From Intrasporangiaceae bacterium (GTDB lineage Bacteria; Actinomycetota; Actinomycetes; Actinomycetales; Dermatophilaceae), in assembly GCA_021324575.1 (NCBI GenBank), contig JAJPIW010000056.1:1-48646 (forward strand): a DNA stretch of 48,646 nt, in the 5' to 3' direction. A program made the position numbers and the translations under genes. Position 1 is the stretch's first letter. Each line of letters begins with the position of its first letter. Under the pieces are notes generated by a model, which did not search any database, was not told where the DNA came from, and worked only from the letters and a program-made list of their open reading frames with translations. Shown here piece after piece: positions 1-8,437 of the stretch.

Positions 1-172
1 CTCACAACCCCACACCAACTCTTCGGACAAGCCACTTCCCGGACCCGCCAGAAACCAGCCTACGATCCCGTGCGCTGCCGCGTCTTGACACAGAGGGGTG
101 CCATGTGCGTGAATGAGTTGACGCGCGCAGGTAGCCCCGATCCGGGCCGGTGTGATGCGCCCGCGTCGGAGG

Positions 173-1813
173 TCAGTGGGCGAAGTGGCGGGTGCCGGTG
201 AAGTACATCGTCACACCAGCTGCGTCGGCCGCCGCGATGATCTCCTCGTCGCGGATCGACCCACCCGGAGCCACGACCGCGCGAACCCCGGCATCGAGCA
301 GGATCTGCAGGCCGTCGGCGAACGGGAAGAACGCGTCCGAGGCCGCCACCGACCCACGCGCCCGGTCCGAACCGGCTCGTGACACGGCGAGCCGGCACGA
401 GTCGACCCGGTTGACCTGGCCCATCCCGATGCCGACTCCCGCGCCGTCCCGGGCGAGCAGGATCGCGTTGGACTTCACGGCACGCACCGCCCGCCACGCG
501 AACTGCAGGTCCGCAAGCGTGGCCGCGTCGGTGGCGGCACCGGCCACGAGCCGCCACGAGGAAGCGTCGTCGCCGCCGGTCACGGCACCGGAGTCCGAGC
601 GCACGACGGCGTCGACCCGGTCGACCGTCTGCACCAGGAGACCACCGCTGATCGCCCGCGTCTCGATCGGATCACCATGCAGACCGAAGTCCGCCGGCAG
701 CCGCAGCAGGCGACGGTTCTTCTTCTCCCGCAACACCTCCAGCGCCTCCGCCTCGAAATCAGGAGCGACGACGACCTCCGAGAAGGTCTCGTTGAGCGCC
801 CGCGCCATCCCCACCGTCACCGGCACGTTCGTCGCCACCACCCCGCCATAGGCCGAGACCGGGTCGGTCGCGTGCGCCGCGGCATACGCCTCGTCGACGG
901 TGTCACCGACCGCGAGCCCGCACGGGTTCGCGTGCTTGATGATCGCCACCGTCGGCTGCGAACCGTGGTCGAACGCGGCCCGCACCGCCGCATCGGTGTC
1001 CACGTAGTTGTTGTAGGACATCTCCTTGCCGTGCAGCTGCTCCGCCGATGCCAGCCCCGGCCGCCAGTGCGTGTAGAGCGCCGCCTTCTGGTGCGGGTTC
1101 TCGCCGTACCGGAGCACCGCCGCGCGGTCGAAGGTCGCCCCCGTCCAGGCCGGGAACCCGGTCCCGTCCGAGGTGTCCGCGTAGGCGTTGCCCATCCAGT
1201 TCGCCACCGCGTTGTCATAGCTCGCCGTGTGCACAAATGCCTGTGCCGCAAGGGTTTTGCGTTCGTCCAGGGTGAACCCGCCAGCCGCCACGGCATCAAG
1301 AACGCGCCCGTATGCCGCGGGGTCGACGACCACGGCGACGCTCGGGTGGTTCTTCGCGGCCGCCCGAACCATCGACGGCCCGCCGATGTCGATCTGCTCG
1401 ATGATCTCGTCGTCCGACGCTCCCGACGCGACGGTCTCGCGGAACGGGTAGAGGTTGACGACAACGAGCTCGAACGGCTCCACCCCGAGGTCGGCCAGCT
1501 GCGCGAGGTGGTCCGGCTTGCGGGTATCGGCGAGGATGCCGGCGTGCACGCGGGGGTGCAACGTCTTGACCCGGCCCTCGAGGCACTCCGGGAAGCCGGT
1601 CAGGTCGGCGACCTCGGTCACCGGGATGCCGAGCCCGGCGATCAAACCAGCGGACCCGCCGGTCGAGACGATGGACACGCCCGCCTCGTGCAGACCGCGG
1701 GCCAGCACCTCCAGCCCGGTCTTGTCATAGGCCGAGACGAGCGCTCGGCGAACAGGGCGTCGGCCGTCGGCTGACGCGGTTGTGGCATCGGTCGTGATCG
1801 TGGCATCGGTCAT
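173..1813 (-). CDS. purH: Bifunctional IMP cyclohydrolase / AICAR transformylase
   Basis: Catalyses the last two steps of IMP synthesis: formylation of AICAR with 10-formyl-THF, then ring closure. The 546-residue length is normal for the family. The N-terminal cyclohydrolase part shows the STGGSAG and [14 protein letters not shown] segments; the C-terminal transformylase part shows YGENPHQ and the KHANPCG active-site signature, with Lys and His present. ATG 1813 was chosen because GAGGAG lies about 8 nt upstream; the first 20 residues are a low-complexity Thr/Ala extension. It follows purN and a PlsC-like gene on the same strand but has its own riboswitch leader, so its control can be independent of theirs. 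Identification is secure. Confidence 0.97.
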   Translation of the reverse strand: MTDATITTDATTASADGRRPVRRALVSAYDKTGLEVLARGLHEAGVSIVSTGGSAGLIAGLGIPVTEVADLTGFPECLEGRVKTLHPRVHAGILADTRKPDHLAQLADLGVEPFELVVVNLYPFRETVASGASDDEIIEQIDIGGPSMVRAAAKNHPSVAVVVDPAAYGRVLDAVAAGGFTLDERKTLAAQAFVHTASYDNAVANWMGNAYADTSDGTGFPAWTGATFDRAAVLRYGENPHQKAALYTHWRPGLASAEQLHGKEMSYNNYVDTDAAVRAAFDHGSQPTVAIIKHANPCGLAVGDTVDEAYAAAHATDPVSAYGGVVATNVPVTVGMARALNETFSEVVVAPDFEAEALEVLREKKNRRLLRLPADFGLHGDPIETRAISGGLLVQTVDRVDAVVRSDSGAVTGGDDASSWRLVAGAATDAATLADLQFAWRAVRAVKSNAILLARDGAGVGIGMGQVNRVDSCRLAVSRAGSDRARGSVAASDAFFPFADGLQILLDAGVRAVVAPGGSIRDEEIIAAADAAGVTMYFTGTRHFAH

Positions 1814-1831
1814 GAGGGGTCTCCTCGTGTC

Positions 1832-1912
1832 AGTCTGCGCGCACCCAGGCGGGCGATGCGCGCGGCAGGACTCCCCGGTGGTTGCCCACCTGCGCCAGTC
1901 GTCGCGAGTGGT
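1832..1912 (-). promoter_or_regulatory. ZTP (pfl) riboswitch in the purH leader
   Basis: Read on the minus strand, the purH leader contains in order CGACTGGCG, GGTGGG, AACCACCGGGGAG and CCGCCTGGG. These are the conserved blocks of the pfl/ZTP aptamer, with the final block as the pseudoknot segment. This class is known upstream of purH and folate genes and senses ZTP/ZMP, the AICAR nucleotides that signal 10-formyl-THF shortage. It lies wholly between the acyltransferase stop and the purH start, immediately before the purH Shine-Dalgarno sequence, so control of translation or of early termination are both possible. Boundaries are approximate. Confidence 0.87.
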
Positions 1913-1915
1913 GCC

Positions 1916-1921
1916 AGCCTA
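1916..1921 (-). promoter_or_regulatory. purH: Candidate -10 box (TAGGCT) of the purH riboswitch transcript
   Basis: TAGGCT on the minus strand fits the actinobacterial TANNNT -10 and would start RNA near 1909, at the 5' edge of the ZTP aptamer. No convincing -35 is visible. It sits just downstream of the stop codon of the preceding acyltransferase gene. Confidence 0.5.
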
Positions 1922-1932
1922 GCGGGACCGGC

Positions 1933-2679
1933 TCAGGCCTCGGCCCGTGGGACGCCGTGCGGATGAGCGGCAGTGGTGGCCCGGAGCTCCTCGACAAGGT
2001 CGATGAGCCGGCCCATGACCTCGTCGGCGACCCGTCGGACGGTGGCCTCGTCGTCGGCACCGCCCGCCAGGACGCGGACATCGATCGGCTCGCCCACGAG
2101 AACTCCCACCTCGGGCGGGAGGACGAAGTTGCGCAGGGTCCGCATGAGGTGCGCCCGATCGCCGACCACCTGCTCGGCGCCGTTCAGCGCGACCGGGACG
2201 ACCGGCGCGCCGGTGCGCAGGGCGAGCCGGACCGCACCGGTCTTGGCGCGCTCCGGCCACTTGCCCGGATCCCGGGTGATCCGCCCCTCGGGGAAGAGAC
2301 CGACCGCCTCACCGGCAGCGAGCGCGTCCGCCGCGGCGTCGAGCGCGTCGGCGGCCGAGGCGCTCCCCCGGTGCACGGGGATGAAGCCGAGCCGGGTGAT
2401 GACCGGCCCGAGGAGCGGCGCCCGGAACACCCCGGCCGTCGCCAGCAGCCGCAGCGACCGGCCGAGGTCCCGGCAGGCCAGCGCGAGGAGGATGCCGTCG
2501 GCATAGCTCGTGTGGTTGCTCACGACGATGAGCGGACCGTCGGGGAGCCGCTCGGCCACCGCCCGACCCTGCTGCCGCGCCGACGAGAGGTGCGCCACCG
2601 CCGCGACCGTCCCGCCCGCGGCCGCCGCGAACACGGCATACAGGAGGGCTCCCCGACGCCCCGGCGGCTGCCACGTCAC
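1933..2679 (-). CDS. PlsC-family 1-acylglycerol-3-phosphate acyltransferase
   Basis: Membrane-associated acyltransferase of 248 residues, probably acylating lysophosphatidate or a related lipid acceptor. The catalytic HX4D motif is NHTSYAD (His56, Asp61), and the glycerolipid-binding block FPEGRITRD follows near residue 125. An N-terminal hydrophobic stretch (about residues 11-30) could anchor it. The open frame continues upstream through purN, but GTG 2679 overlaps the purN stop as GTGA, the usual coupling in this genome, so the longer frame is not used. Placement between purN and purH is unusual for purine genes; the link is probably only co-transcription. Substrate is not determinable from sequence. 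Confidence 0.88.
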   Translation of the reverse strand: MTWQPPGRRGALLYAVFAAAAGGTVAAVAHLSSARQQGRAVAERLPDGPLIVVSNHTSYADGILLALACRDLGRSLRLLATAGVFRAPLLGPVITRLGFIPVHRGSASAADALDAAADALAAGEAVGLFPEGRITRDPGKWPERAKTGAVRLALRTGAPVVPVALNGAEQVVGDRAHLMRTLRNFVLPPEVGVLVGEPIDVRVLAGGADDEATVRRVADEVMGRLIDLVEELRATTAAHPHGVPRAEA

Positions 2680-3326
2680 GACCGACCCACCGCCCCGCCG
2701 ACCCTGACCCGGCGCCCTTCCACGACGAACCCCTCGCGCGCCAGCCGGCCCACCCACTCCACGAGCTGCGGGCGCTCGGCCTCCTTGATCCGTTCGGTGA
2801 GTGTGTCGTCGGTGTCGTCGGCGAGGACCGGCACCGCGACCTGCGCGACGATGGCACCAGTGTCGACCCCCTCGTCGACGACGAAGAGGGTCGCCCCGGC
2901 GAGCTTCACCCCGTAGGCGAGCGCATCCGCCGGCCCGTGGATCCCGGGGAAGGCCGGCAGCAACGCGTTGTGCGAGTTGAGATATCGCCCCCCGAACCGC
3001 CGGAGGAACGCCGGCCCAACCAGCTTGAGGAACCCCGCCGACACGACGATCGAGGGCTCGTACGCCGCAACCGTCTCGGCCAGCGCCTCGTCCCACGCCT
3101 CCCGCGAGGGATGGTCGCCCACCCGGCACACGAACGTCGAGACTCCGACCCCCGCCGCCCGCTGCTCTCCCACGGTCCCGGGCCGATCGGCGCCTACGGC
3201 GACGATCTCCACGCCGTATGCCGGCTCGGTCGCCGCGTCCAGCAGCGCCTGGAGCAGGGTCCCGGAGCCGGACACGAGGACGACGACTCGAGCGGGCCCG
3301 GCGGGCGGCGTCGGCGCAGTGGTCAC
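2676..3326 (-). CDS. purN: Phosphoribosylglycinamide formyltransferase 1
   Basis: Transfers formyl from 10-formyl-THF to GAR in purine synthesis. The 216-residue protein shows the N-terminal phosphate-binding VLVSGSGTLLQ, the catalytic block LNSHNALLPAFPG (catalytic Asn and His of the family) and the folate-side segment VDEGVDTGAIVAQ with the conserved Asp. Start is GTG 3326; TATCGT at 3335-3340 would place the RNA start 2 nt before it, so the message is nearly leaderless. The stop overlaps the next gene as GTGA. It belongs to the pur/suc block normally contiguous in actinobacteria, here separated from DUF6350 by two plus-strand genes. Confidence 0.96.
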   Translation of the reverse strand: MTTAPTPPAGPARVVVLVSGSGTLLQALLDAATEPAYGVEIVAVGADRPGTVGEQRAAGVGVSTFVCRVGDHPSREAWDEALAETVAAYEPSIVVSAGFLKLVGPAFLRRFGGRYLNSHNALLPAFPGIHGPADALAYGVKLAGATLFVVDEGVDTGAIVAQVAVPVLADDTDDTLTERIKEAERPQLVEWVGRLAREGFVVEGRRVRVGGAVGRS

Positions 3327-3440
3327 GGGCGCTCACGATACCCAGCCGACCGGCCGGCATACCGGATGTATCACCCCGGTCGCTCGGACGCTCCTGTCCG
3401 GTGAGCCCGCAAGGGGGACCACCATGCAAGGGGAGAGATG

Positions 3441-3638
3441 ATGCCGAAGACCAACAACGCCCGGTTCGCGGGGCGGTTCGCCAGGGCGATCGACCTCATG
3501 TCCGTCGGGGCGACGATCGTCGAGCTGGGCGCGGGGGTGGCCGACGCCGAGGACTACTGGGAGCGGTTCAGCGCCGGTGGCCGCGGGGGCGGTGTCCTCG
3601 GCCGCCGGGAGCTCGCCGCCCAAGGCGGCCTGGGGTGA
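3441..3638 (+). CDS. Small hypothetical protein (65 aa), coupled to the next gene
   Basis: A 65-residue ORF with strong Shine-Dalgarno AAGGGGAGAG at 3428-3437. ATG 3441 has better spacing than ATG 3438. The sequence starts basic (MPKTNNARFAGRFARAID), continues with a mildly hydrophobic VGATIVELGAGVADAEDYW segment, and ends Gly-rich. There is no signal peptide and no recognised domain. The stop overlaps the start of the following large ORF as GTGA, which argues that it is really translated. The small basic/amphipathic peptide plus unknown partner could be a peptide-modifier, toxin-antitoxin or scaffold pair, but nothing in the sequence decides this. Confidence 0.6.
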   Translation: MPKTNNARFAGRFARAIDLMSVGATIVELGAGVADAEDYWERFSAGGRGGGVLGRRELAAQGGLG

Positions 3639-4906
3639 CCGACGCCGCTCCCTCGTCGGCGGGTACGCCACGGTCGACCCGTGAGCACCTGCACCCCCAT
3701 CACGTAGCGCTCGGCCACTGGGTCGCCCATGGCCTGGCGCTCGCCGAGCTGGCCCTCGACGCCGTGACCCGTCCGGGCCCGGACGCCCACAAGGGCCACG
3801 GCAGCCACGACGGCAGGCCCGCCCGCCACCCGTCCGTGGACCGGGTCATCCTCGAGTCGGCCGTCCTGGTCCGGGTCGTCGGCCCGGCGCACTCCGCGCG
3901 CGCGACCCGCGTCGCGGACCGGCTGCTCGACCTCGCGACGAGCGACGACGCCCGGCTGGCCCTGGCGCTCGACCCGGCAGCCGCGATCGAGCAGGCCGCC
4001 GCGTACCTCGTCCTGCGGGACCAACGGCCCGACCCGCGGCTGGACGATCTCGTATGCCGGGCAGAGACCGCCCGGGTCACGGTGGGTCGCGAGCGCCTCC
4101 CCCACCGTGACCTCGAACGCACCTGGCTGCGCGGGCTCCTCGCCGGACGCCACGACGTGACGACGGTGGACGTCCGGAGGACCGTGCTCGGCGGGGAGGT
4201 CGACGTGCTCGACGTGCGCGCTGGCAACCGCGACGACCTCCGGGCTTTCACCCATGCCTTGCGGTACGCGACCGACTTCGGGCTCCACCCGTCGTCCGTA
4301 CCGCCGGAGCTCGTGCCCGGTCTGCTCGGCCAGGCTCAGTCTGCGCTCGCGGGCGCTCTCGACGACGAGGACTGGGCCCTGGCCGGCGAGCTGCTCATGA
4401 CCTGGCCGCTCCTCGGCGTCCCGGCCGGGGCCGACGCCTCGGCCGCGCTGGCGGTGGTTCTGGAGCTCGCCGAGTCCGTCGGCACGCTCCCCGCTCCCGT
4501 GACCCCGGTCGACCTCGACGGTCTCACCTCCGAGGAACGCGCCGACGCCATCGTCCTGTCGACCTGCCACACCGGCTTCGTCCTCGCCCTGCTCGCCGCC
4601 CTTGCGCCGCGGGTCGCCTGGGCCTCGCCGGCCCCTGACCTGAACGGCCCCTCGCTGCGCGATGCCTGGCTCGTCGGGGACGAGCGCCCCACCTGGCACG
4701 ACCTGCCGTATGCCGCCCTGCCGGGCTCCGCGGGTCCGGCCGTCGCGCTCGTCAGTGATGCCCGGGTCCGGCGGCTCGCACGGGACCGGCGGTATGCCGA
4801 CCTCGCCGCCACGCTGGCGCTGCCCGGGGTGCCCACGACGCCGGCCACGCTGCAGGCGCGGGAGCTGCTCGACCGCTTGGACCACCTGTCCGACGACCCG
4901 GCGTGA
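3635..4906 (+). CDS. Uncharacterised protein, possibly DUF6895-like
   Basis: A 423-residue cytoplasmic, mainly helical protein with no signal peptide or membrane segment. Segments GHWVAHGLALAELAL, PHRDLERTWLRGLL, HALRYATDFG and CHTGFVLALLA resemble, from memory, the pattern of the actinobacterial DUF6895 family (an LGELALL-type block, a THALFYLTDFG-type block and a C-terminal YHTT block), but I cannot run a profile search. It is coupled to the 65-aa ORF by GTGA (GTG 3635) and the pair is inserted on the plus strand into the minus-strand purN/DUF6350 neighbourhood. Function unknown. Codon use is like its neighbours, so there is no sign of recent transfer. Confidence 0.72.
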   Translation: MTDAAPSSAGTPRSTREHLHPHHVALGHWVAHGLALAELALDAVTRPGPDAHKGHGSHDGRPARHPSVDRVILESAVLVRVVGPAHSARATRVADRLLDLATSDDARLALALDPAAAIEQAAAYLVLRDQRPDPRLDDLVCRAETARVTVGRERLPHRDLERTWLRGLLAGRHDVTTVDVRRTVLGGEVDVLDVRAGNRDDLRAFTHALRYATDFGLHPSSVPPELVPGLLGQAQSALAGALDDEDWALAGELLMTWPLLGVPAGADASAALAVVLELAESVGTLPAPVTPVDLDGLTSEERADAIVLSTCHTGFVLALLAALAPRVAWASPAPDLNGPSLRDAWLVGDERPTWHDLPYAALPGSAGPAVALVSDARVRRLARDRRYADLAATLALPGVPTTPATLQARELLDRLDHLSDDPA

Positions 4907-4933
4907 ACCCCCACGCGGGGTCGCTCGCGGGTC

Positions 4934-6163
4934 TCAGCGGCCGCGGCGGATCCGCCAGGCGTCGACGACGACGTAGCCGAGGGCTCCGATGCCCAGCTCG
5001 ACGGCGAGCAGGGCCGTCATGAGGAGGGCGGGTGCGCCCAGGGCGCCGAGGCGGTAGGCGCCGAGCGCCCCGCCGCCGACGACGTCGAGCAGCCCGAGGA
5101 TCACGGCCGAGCTGACGGCAGCCGACGCCGCGACGGCCAGCTTGGTGCGCAGACCGGACAGCCGGGCCACCGAGGCGATGGCCCGCCGCCCGACGAGGGC
5201 GCCGACGACGACGGGCGCAAGGACGACGACCCGGATCACCGACGGGAACGCGCCCGGCGACGGGAGTGCCGCGAGGACCGGGATCATGGGCAGCAGGCCG
5301 GAGTGGGCGCCGGACCACGTGATCGGCTGGCCGGCGACGACCTGGAAGCCCGAGCCGGCACAGAACGAGACGGCCCACAACGCAAGGTTCGGCAGCGCCA
5401 GGAGCTGGGCGAGGGCCAGGACGAGGCCGCCGAGGAAGCCCGGCGCGAGCTCGGAGCTCACGTGGGCCACGTCGCCCAGGCCGAGGACGACGGCCACGAG
5501 GACGAGCAGCGTACCCACCCCGAGCAGCGCAGCCGCCCCGAAGCCCGCCGCCGGTAGACCCCGACGAACCGTCATCGGGATCCGGTCGACGAGCCCGGGC
5601 AGGACGAGCCCGGCCCGGACGAACCCCACGACCACGCCGACCACGAGGGTGCCGACGACCGCCCCCACCAGCCAGAGCGCGCTCGGCCGGGGCGCGCTGG
5701 CCAAGGTGACCACCGACGCGAGAGCCGCGACTGCGGCATACCCGAGGGCGAAGCAGCCGAGCGCGGCGGCGAGGTCGGCCGGCAGTCCCAACCGCCCACG
5801 CAGCCCCCCGTCCCCCACCGACTCGACGATCCGGCGAGCCCGTCGCGCGATGAGCAGCACGATCCCGGCCCAGGCGAGGAGCGGGGCGAAGGCGATGTGC
5901 GCCTGGCCGACACCGATCCGGCCCCCATGGGCGAGCAGCCAGCCGTCGGACCCGATGCCGAGCGCGGTGAAGAGGCCGACCGTCGACTGACCGCTCGCCA
6001 GCCACCCCACGAGCGCGAGCAGCCACGCGACGGCCAGCGTCGTGAGCGCGGTGAGGGCGCCCCGCGCGAGGAGCTGCCCGCGGGTGGGCGGGGCGGCGGG
6101 AGCGCGGCCGGTCCGGTCGGCGCTGCCCGGGCGGGCGCTGCGGAGCAGGTCGATGACGGTCAT
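4934..6163 (-). CDS. DUF6350 polytopic membrane protein
   Basis: A 409-residue, strongly hydrophobic protein with many predicted membrane helices separated by short Arg-rich loops, ending in VVDAWRIRRGR. Size, composition and the position between sucD and purN match the actinobacterial DUF6350 family, sometimes named cell division protein PerM in annotation. The frame is open further upstream, but ATG 6163 begins a sensible N-terminus (MTVIDLLRSARPG, followed by a Pro/Arg linker and the first helix near residue 37). The role is not established; the conserved position next to TCA-cycle and purine genes is the only clue. It converges on the preceding plus-strand gene. Confidence 0.82.
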   Translation of the reverse strand: MTVIDLLRSARPGSADRTGRAPAAPPTRGQLLARGALTALTTLAVAWLLALVGWLASGQSTVGLFTALGIGSDGWLLAHGGRIGVGQAHIAFAPLLAWAGIVLLIARRARRIVESVGDGGLRGRLGLPADLAAALGCFALGYAAVAALASVVTLASAPRPSALWLVGAVVGTLVVGVVVGFVRAGLVLPGLVDRIPMTVRRGLPAAGFGAAALLGVGTLLVLVAVVLGLGDVAHVSSELAPGFLGGLVLALAQLLALPNLALWAVSFCAGSGFQVVAGQPITWSGAHSGLLPMIPVLAALPSPGAFPSVIRVVVLAPVVVGALVGRRAIASVARLSGLRTKLAVAASAAVSSAVILGLLDVVGGGALGAYRLGALGAPALLMTALLAVELGIGALGYVVVDAWRIRRGR

Positions 6164-6365
6164 GAGGAGACCAGTGTCGGCAATGAGACCCGTTCGGAAG
6201 GCGACGCAACGCCGAGGAGACCCCGATCGGTCGTCGTATGCCGGTCGCGGAACCAGCGTGCGGCATCCGACGTCTGATGCTCCGGTGGCCGGGCGAGGGG
6301 GCCGGCCACCCCCTGACGCATCGTCTGCCCAGGCGCACAGACCCCTCGGAAAGCCCTGACCCACC

Positions 6366-7337
6366 ATGACCTTCGGCATCATCGTCCTCCTGCTCGGCAT
6401 CCTCGTTCTCGTCCTCGGACTGCGTGCCCGCCGCACCCCGAAACCTCCGTCCTCCGGTGAGCACGCCGGCAAGGTCGACAGCGGACCCGGCTCCGCAGCC
6501 ACCCGTGGCGCCAGCCAGCTCCTCGGCGGCGGCCGCCTCGCGATCGTCGCCGGCGTCGCCCTCGCTCTCCTCGGCATCTGGACCGTGGGCCGCAGCCTGG
6601 TCACCGTCGTGCCGACCAAGGAGTTCGGCGTCGTCACGTCCTTCGGCCGGCCCGTGCGGACCCTCTCCAACGGCATCCACGTCAAAGCCCCGTGGGAGAA
6701 GGTCGTCACCATCGACGCGGCGATCCAGACCGACAACCACACGTCGGACTCCAAGAACTGCATCAACGTCCGCATCGCCCACCAGGCAACGGCCTGCGTC
6801 GACGCCTCGATCCGTTGGCGGATCAAGGACTCCGCCACCGACGGGCTCTACCAGAACTACCGGGACTTCGAGAACATCCGCGACTCCCTCGTCACCCGCG
6901 ACCTGAACGCCAGCCTCAACGCGGCGTTCGAGGACTACGACCCGCTCGCCGTCGACGCCAACGGCAACGCGACCACGCCGCCGCTCGCGGACCTGTCGAC
7001 CAGGGTCACCTCGGCGATGCAGGACCAGATCGGCGCCCAGATCGAGGTGCTGTCGGTGATCATCCCGGTCGTCAACTTCGACCAGAACACCCAGAGCAAG
7101 GTCAACGCCCTCCTCGCCCAGGTCGCCCAGACCCGCATCGCGCAGCAGGCGATCAAGACGTCCGAGGCCCAGGCCCAGGCCAACCGGGTCCTCGCGTCGT
7201 CGGTCTCCAAGGACCCGAACGTCCTGGTCAGCAAGTGCCTGGACATCGTCGAGTCCGGCAAGGTCACCCTGCCGGCCGGCTTCAGCTGCTGGCCCGCGAA
7301 CGGCAGCGGCGCCGTCGTCGTCCCGAGCGCCAAGTAG
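6366..7337 (+). CDS. SPFH/band-7 (prohibitin-like) membrane protein
   Basis: A 323-residue protein with an N-terminal membrane helix (FGIIVLLLGILVLVLGL), a polar linker, a second helix near residues 60-75, then an SPFH domain starting at VVPTKEFGVVTSFGRPVRTL. The typical helical tail (KVNALLAQVAQTRIAQQAI) and AQAQANRVLASSV segment follow. SPFH proteins form membrane-bound ring oligomers linked to microdomains or protease control. Four Cys residues (two in the SPFH domain, two near the C-terminus: SKCLDI and FSCWPA) are unusual for the family and may form disulfides. The gene is inserted between DUF6350 and sucD on the opposite strand, and ends before a palindromic terminator region. Confidence 0.88.
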   Translation: MTFGIIVLLLGILVLVLGLRARRTPKPPSSGEHAGKVDSGPGSAATRGASQLLGGGRLAIVAGVALALLGIWTVGRSLVTVVPTKEFGVVTSFGRPVRTLSNGIHVKAPWEKVVTIDAAIQTDNHTSDSKNCINVRIAHQATACVDASIRWRIKDSATDGLYQNYRDFENIRDSLVTRDLNASLNAAFEDYDPLAVDANGNATTPPLADLSTRVTSAMQDQIGAQIEVLSVIIPVVNFDQNTQSKVNALLAQVAQTRIAQQAIKTSEAQAQANRVLASSVSKDPNVLVSKCLDIVESGKVTLPAGFSCWPANGSGAVVVPSAK

Positions 7338-7399
7338 CCGCGCCGGAATCCCGACCCGACCCTCTCTCAGCCCCAGTTCGCCACTCCCCCAACGCTTTT

Positions 7400-7490
7400 C
7401 CTAACCTCTGCTAGCAGAGCTTAGGTCTCTCAGCACAGGTTGCACCCTCTGCTAAGTGACCCAACCTCTGCTAGCAGAGGTTGGGTCACT
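7400..7490. repeat. Two tandem palindromes between convergent genes
   Basis: 7455-7490 is a perfect 36-bp palindrome without loop, centred on CTCTGCTAGCAGAG with outer ends AGTGACCCAA and TTGGGTCACT. 7400-7425 is a second, 26-bp palindrome with one mismatch that shares the same CTCTGCTAGCAGAG core. They lie between the stop codons of the SPFH gene and sucD, where they could act as a bidirectional terminator, though no T-run follows. Confidence 0.85.
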
Positions 7491-7514
7491 GGGGGGGCGT
7501 ATGCCGGGGGCGCG

Positions 7515-8414
7515 TCAGATGGGCGCCTGGTCCAGGTCGATCATGATCTGGCGCATCAGCCCGGCGGCCTCGGACGGCGTCTTGCCGACCTTGACGCCGG
7601 CGGCCTCGAGGGCCTCCTTCTTGGCCTGCGCGGTGCCGGCCGAGCCGGAGACGATGGCGCCGGCGTGGCCCATCGTCTTGCCCTCGGGGGCGGTGAACCC
7701 GGCGACGTAGCCGACGACCGGCTTGGTGACGTGGTCCTTGATGTAGGCCGCGGCGCGCTCCTCGGCGTCGCCGCCGATCTCACCGATCATGACGATGGCG
7801 TCGGTCTCCGGGTCGTTCTCGAACGCCTCGAGGCAGTCGATGTGGGTGGTCCCGATGATCGGGTCGCCACCGATGCCGACGGCGGAGGAGAAGCCGAAGT
7901 CCCGCAGCTCGTACATCATCTGGTAGGTCAGGGTGCCCGACTTGGAGACCAGCCCGACCCGGCCGGGGCCGGAGATGTTGGCGGGGATGATGCCGGCGTT
8001 GGACTTGCCGGGGCTGATCAGACCCGGACAGTTGGGGCCGATGATCCGGGTCGCCTTGCCGAGGCTGTAGTTGTAGAACTCGGCGGAGTCCTTGACCGCG
8101 ATGCCCTCGGTGATGACGACGAGGAGCGGCATACCGGCGTCGATCGCCTCGACGACGGCGGCCTTGGCGAAGGCCGGTGGGACGAAGACGACCGACACGT
8201 CGGCACCGGTCTCCTTGATCGCCTCGGCGACGGTGCCGAACACCGGCACCGAGACGTCGCCCGGGAAGTCGACCGAGGTACCGGCCTTGCGGGGGTTGAC
8301 GCCGCCCACGATCTTGGTGCCCGAGGCGAGCATCCGGGTCGTGTGCTTCATGCCCTCCGAGCCGGTCATGCCTTGGACGATGACCTTGGAGTCGGCGTTG
8401 AGGAAGATTGCCAT
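7515..8414 (-). CDS. sucD: Succinyl-CoA synthetase alpha subunit
   Basis: TCA-cycle ligase subunit of 299 residues that carries the phosphorylated histidine. Visible are the CoA-binding N-terminal Rossmann part ([15 protein letters not shown]), NCPGLISPG and [14 protein letters not shown] with the active-site His. Start ATG 8414 lies 23 nt after the sucC stop, so the two subunits are co-transcribed and made in equal amounts. Length and order are standard. Confidence 0.98.
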   Translation of the reverse strand: MAIFLNADSKVIVQGMTGSEGMKHTTRMLASGTKIVGGVNPRKAGTSVDFPGDVSVPVFGTVAEAIKETGADVSVVFVPPAFAKAAVVEAIDAGMPLLVVITEGIAVKDSAEFYNYSLGKATRIIGPNCPGLISPGKSNAGIIPANISGPGRVGLVSKSGTLTYQMMYELRDFGFSSAVGIGGDPIIGTTHIDCLEAFENDPETDAIVMIGEIGGDAEERAAAYIKDHVTKPVVGYVAGFTAPEGKTMGHAGAIVSGSAGTAQAKKEALEAAGVKVGKTPSEAAGLMRQIMIDLDQAPI

Positions 8415-8437
8415 TGGTGTGTTCTCGTCCCTTGGGG

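Noticed and set aside
1-172. Promoter or small gene left of purH
   Set aside because: Possible TAGGCT on the minus strand at 57-62 has no -35 at suitable spacing and no gene is visible in the window; the open frames there are shadows.
2680-3429. Longer frame for the PlsC-like gene through purN
   Set aside because: Overlaps the secure purN gene; GTG 2679 gives the normal overlap and family length.
7400-7490. Integron attC or recombinase site
   Set aside because: No integrase or cassette structure nearby; the palindromes are better read as terminator-like or dispersed elements.
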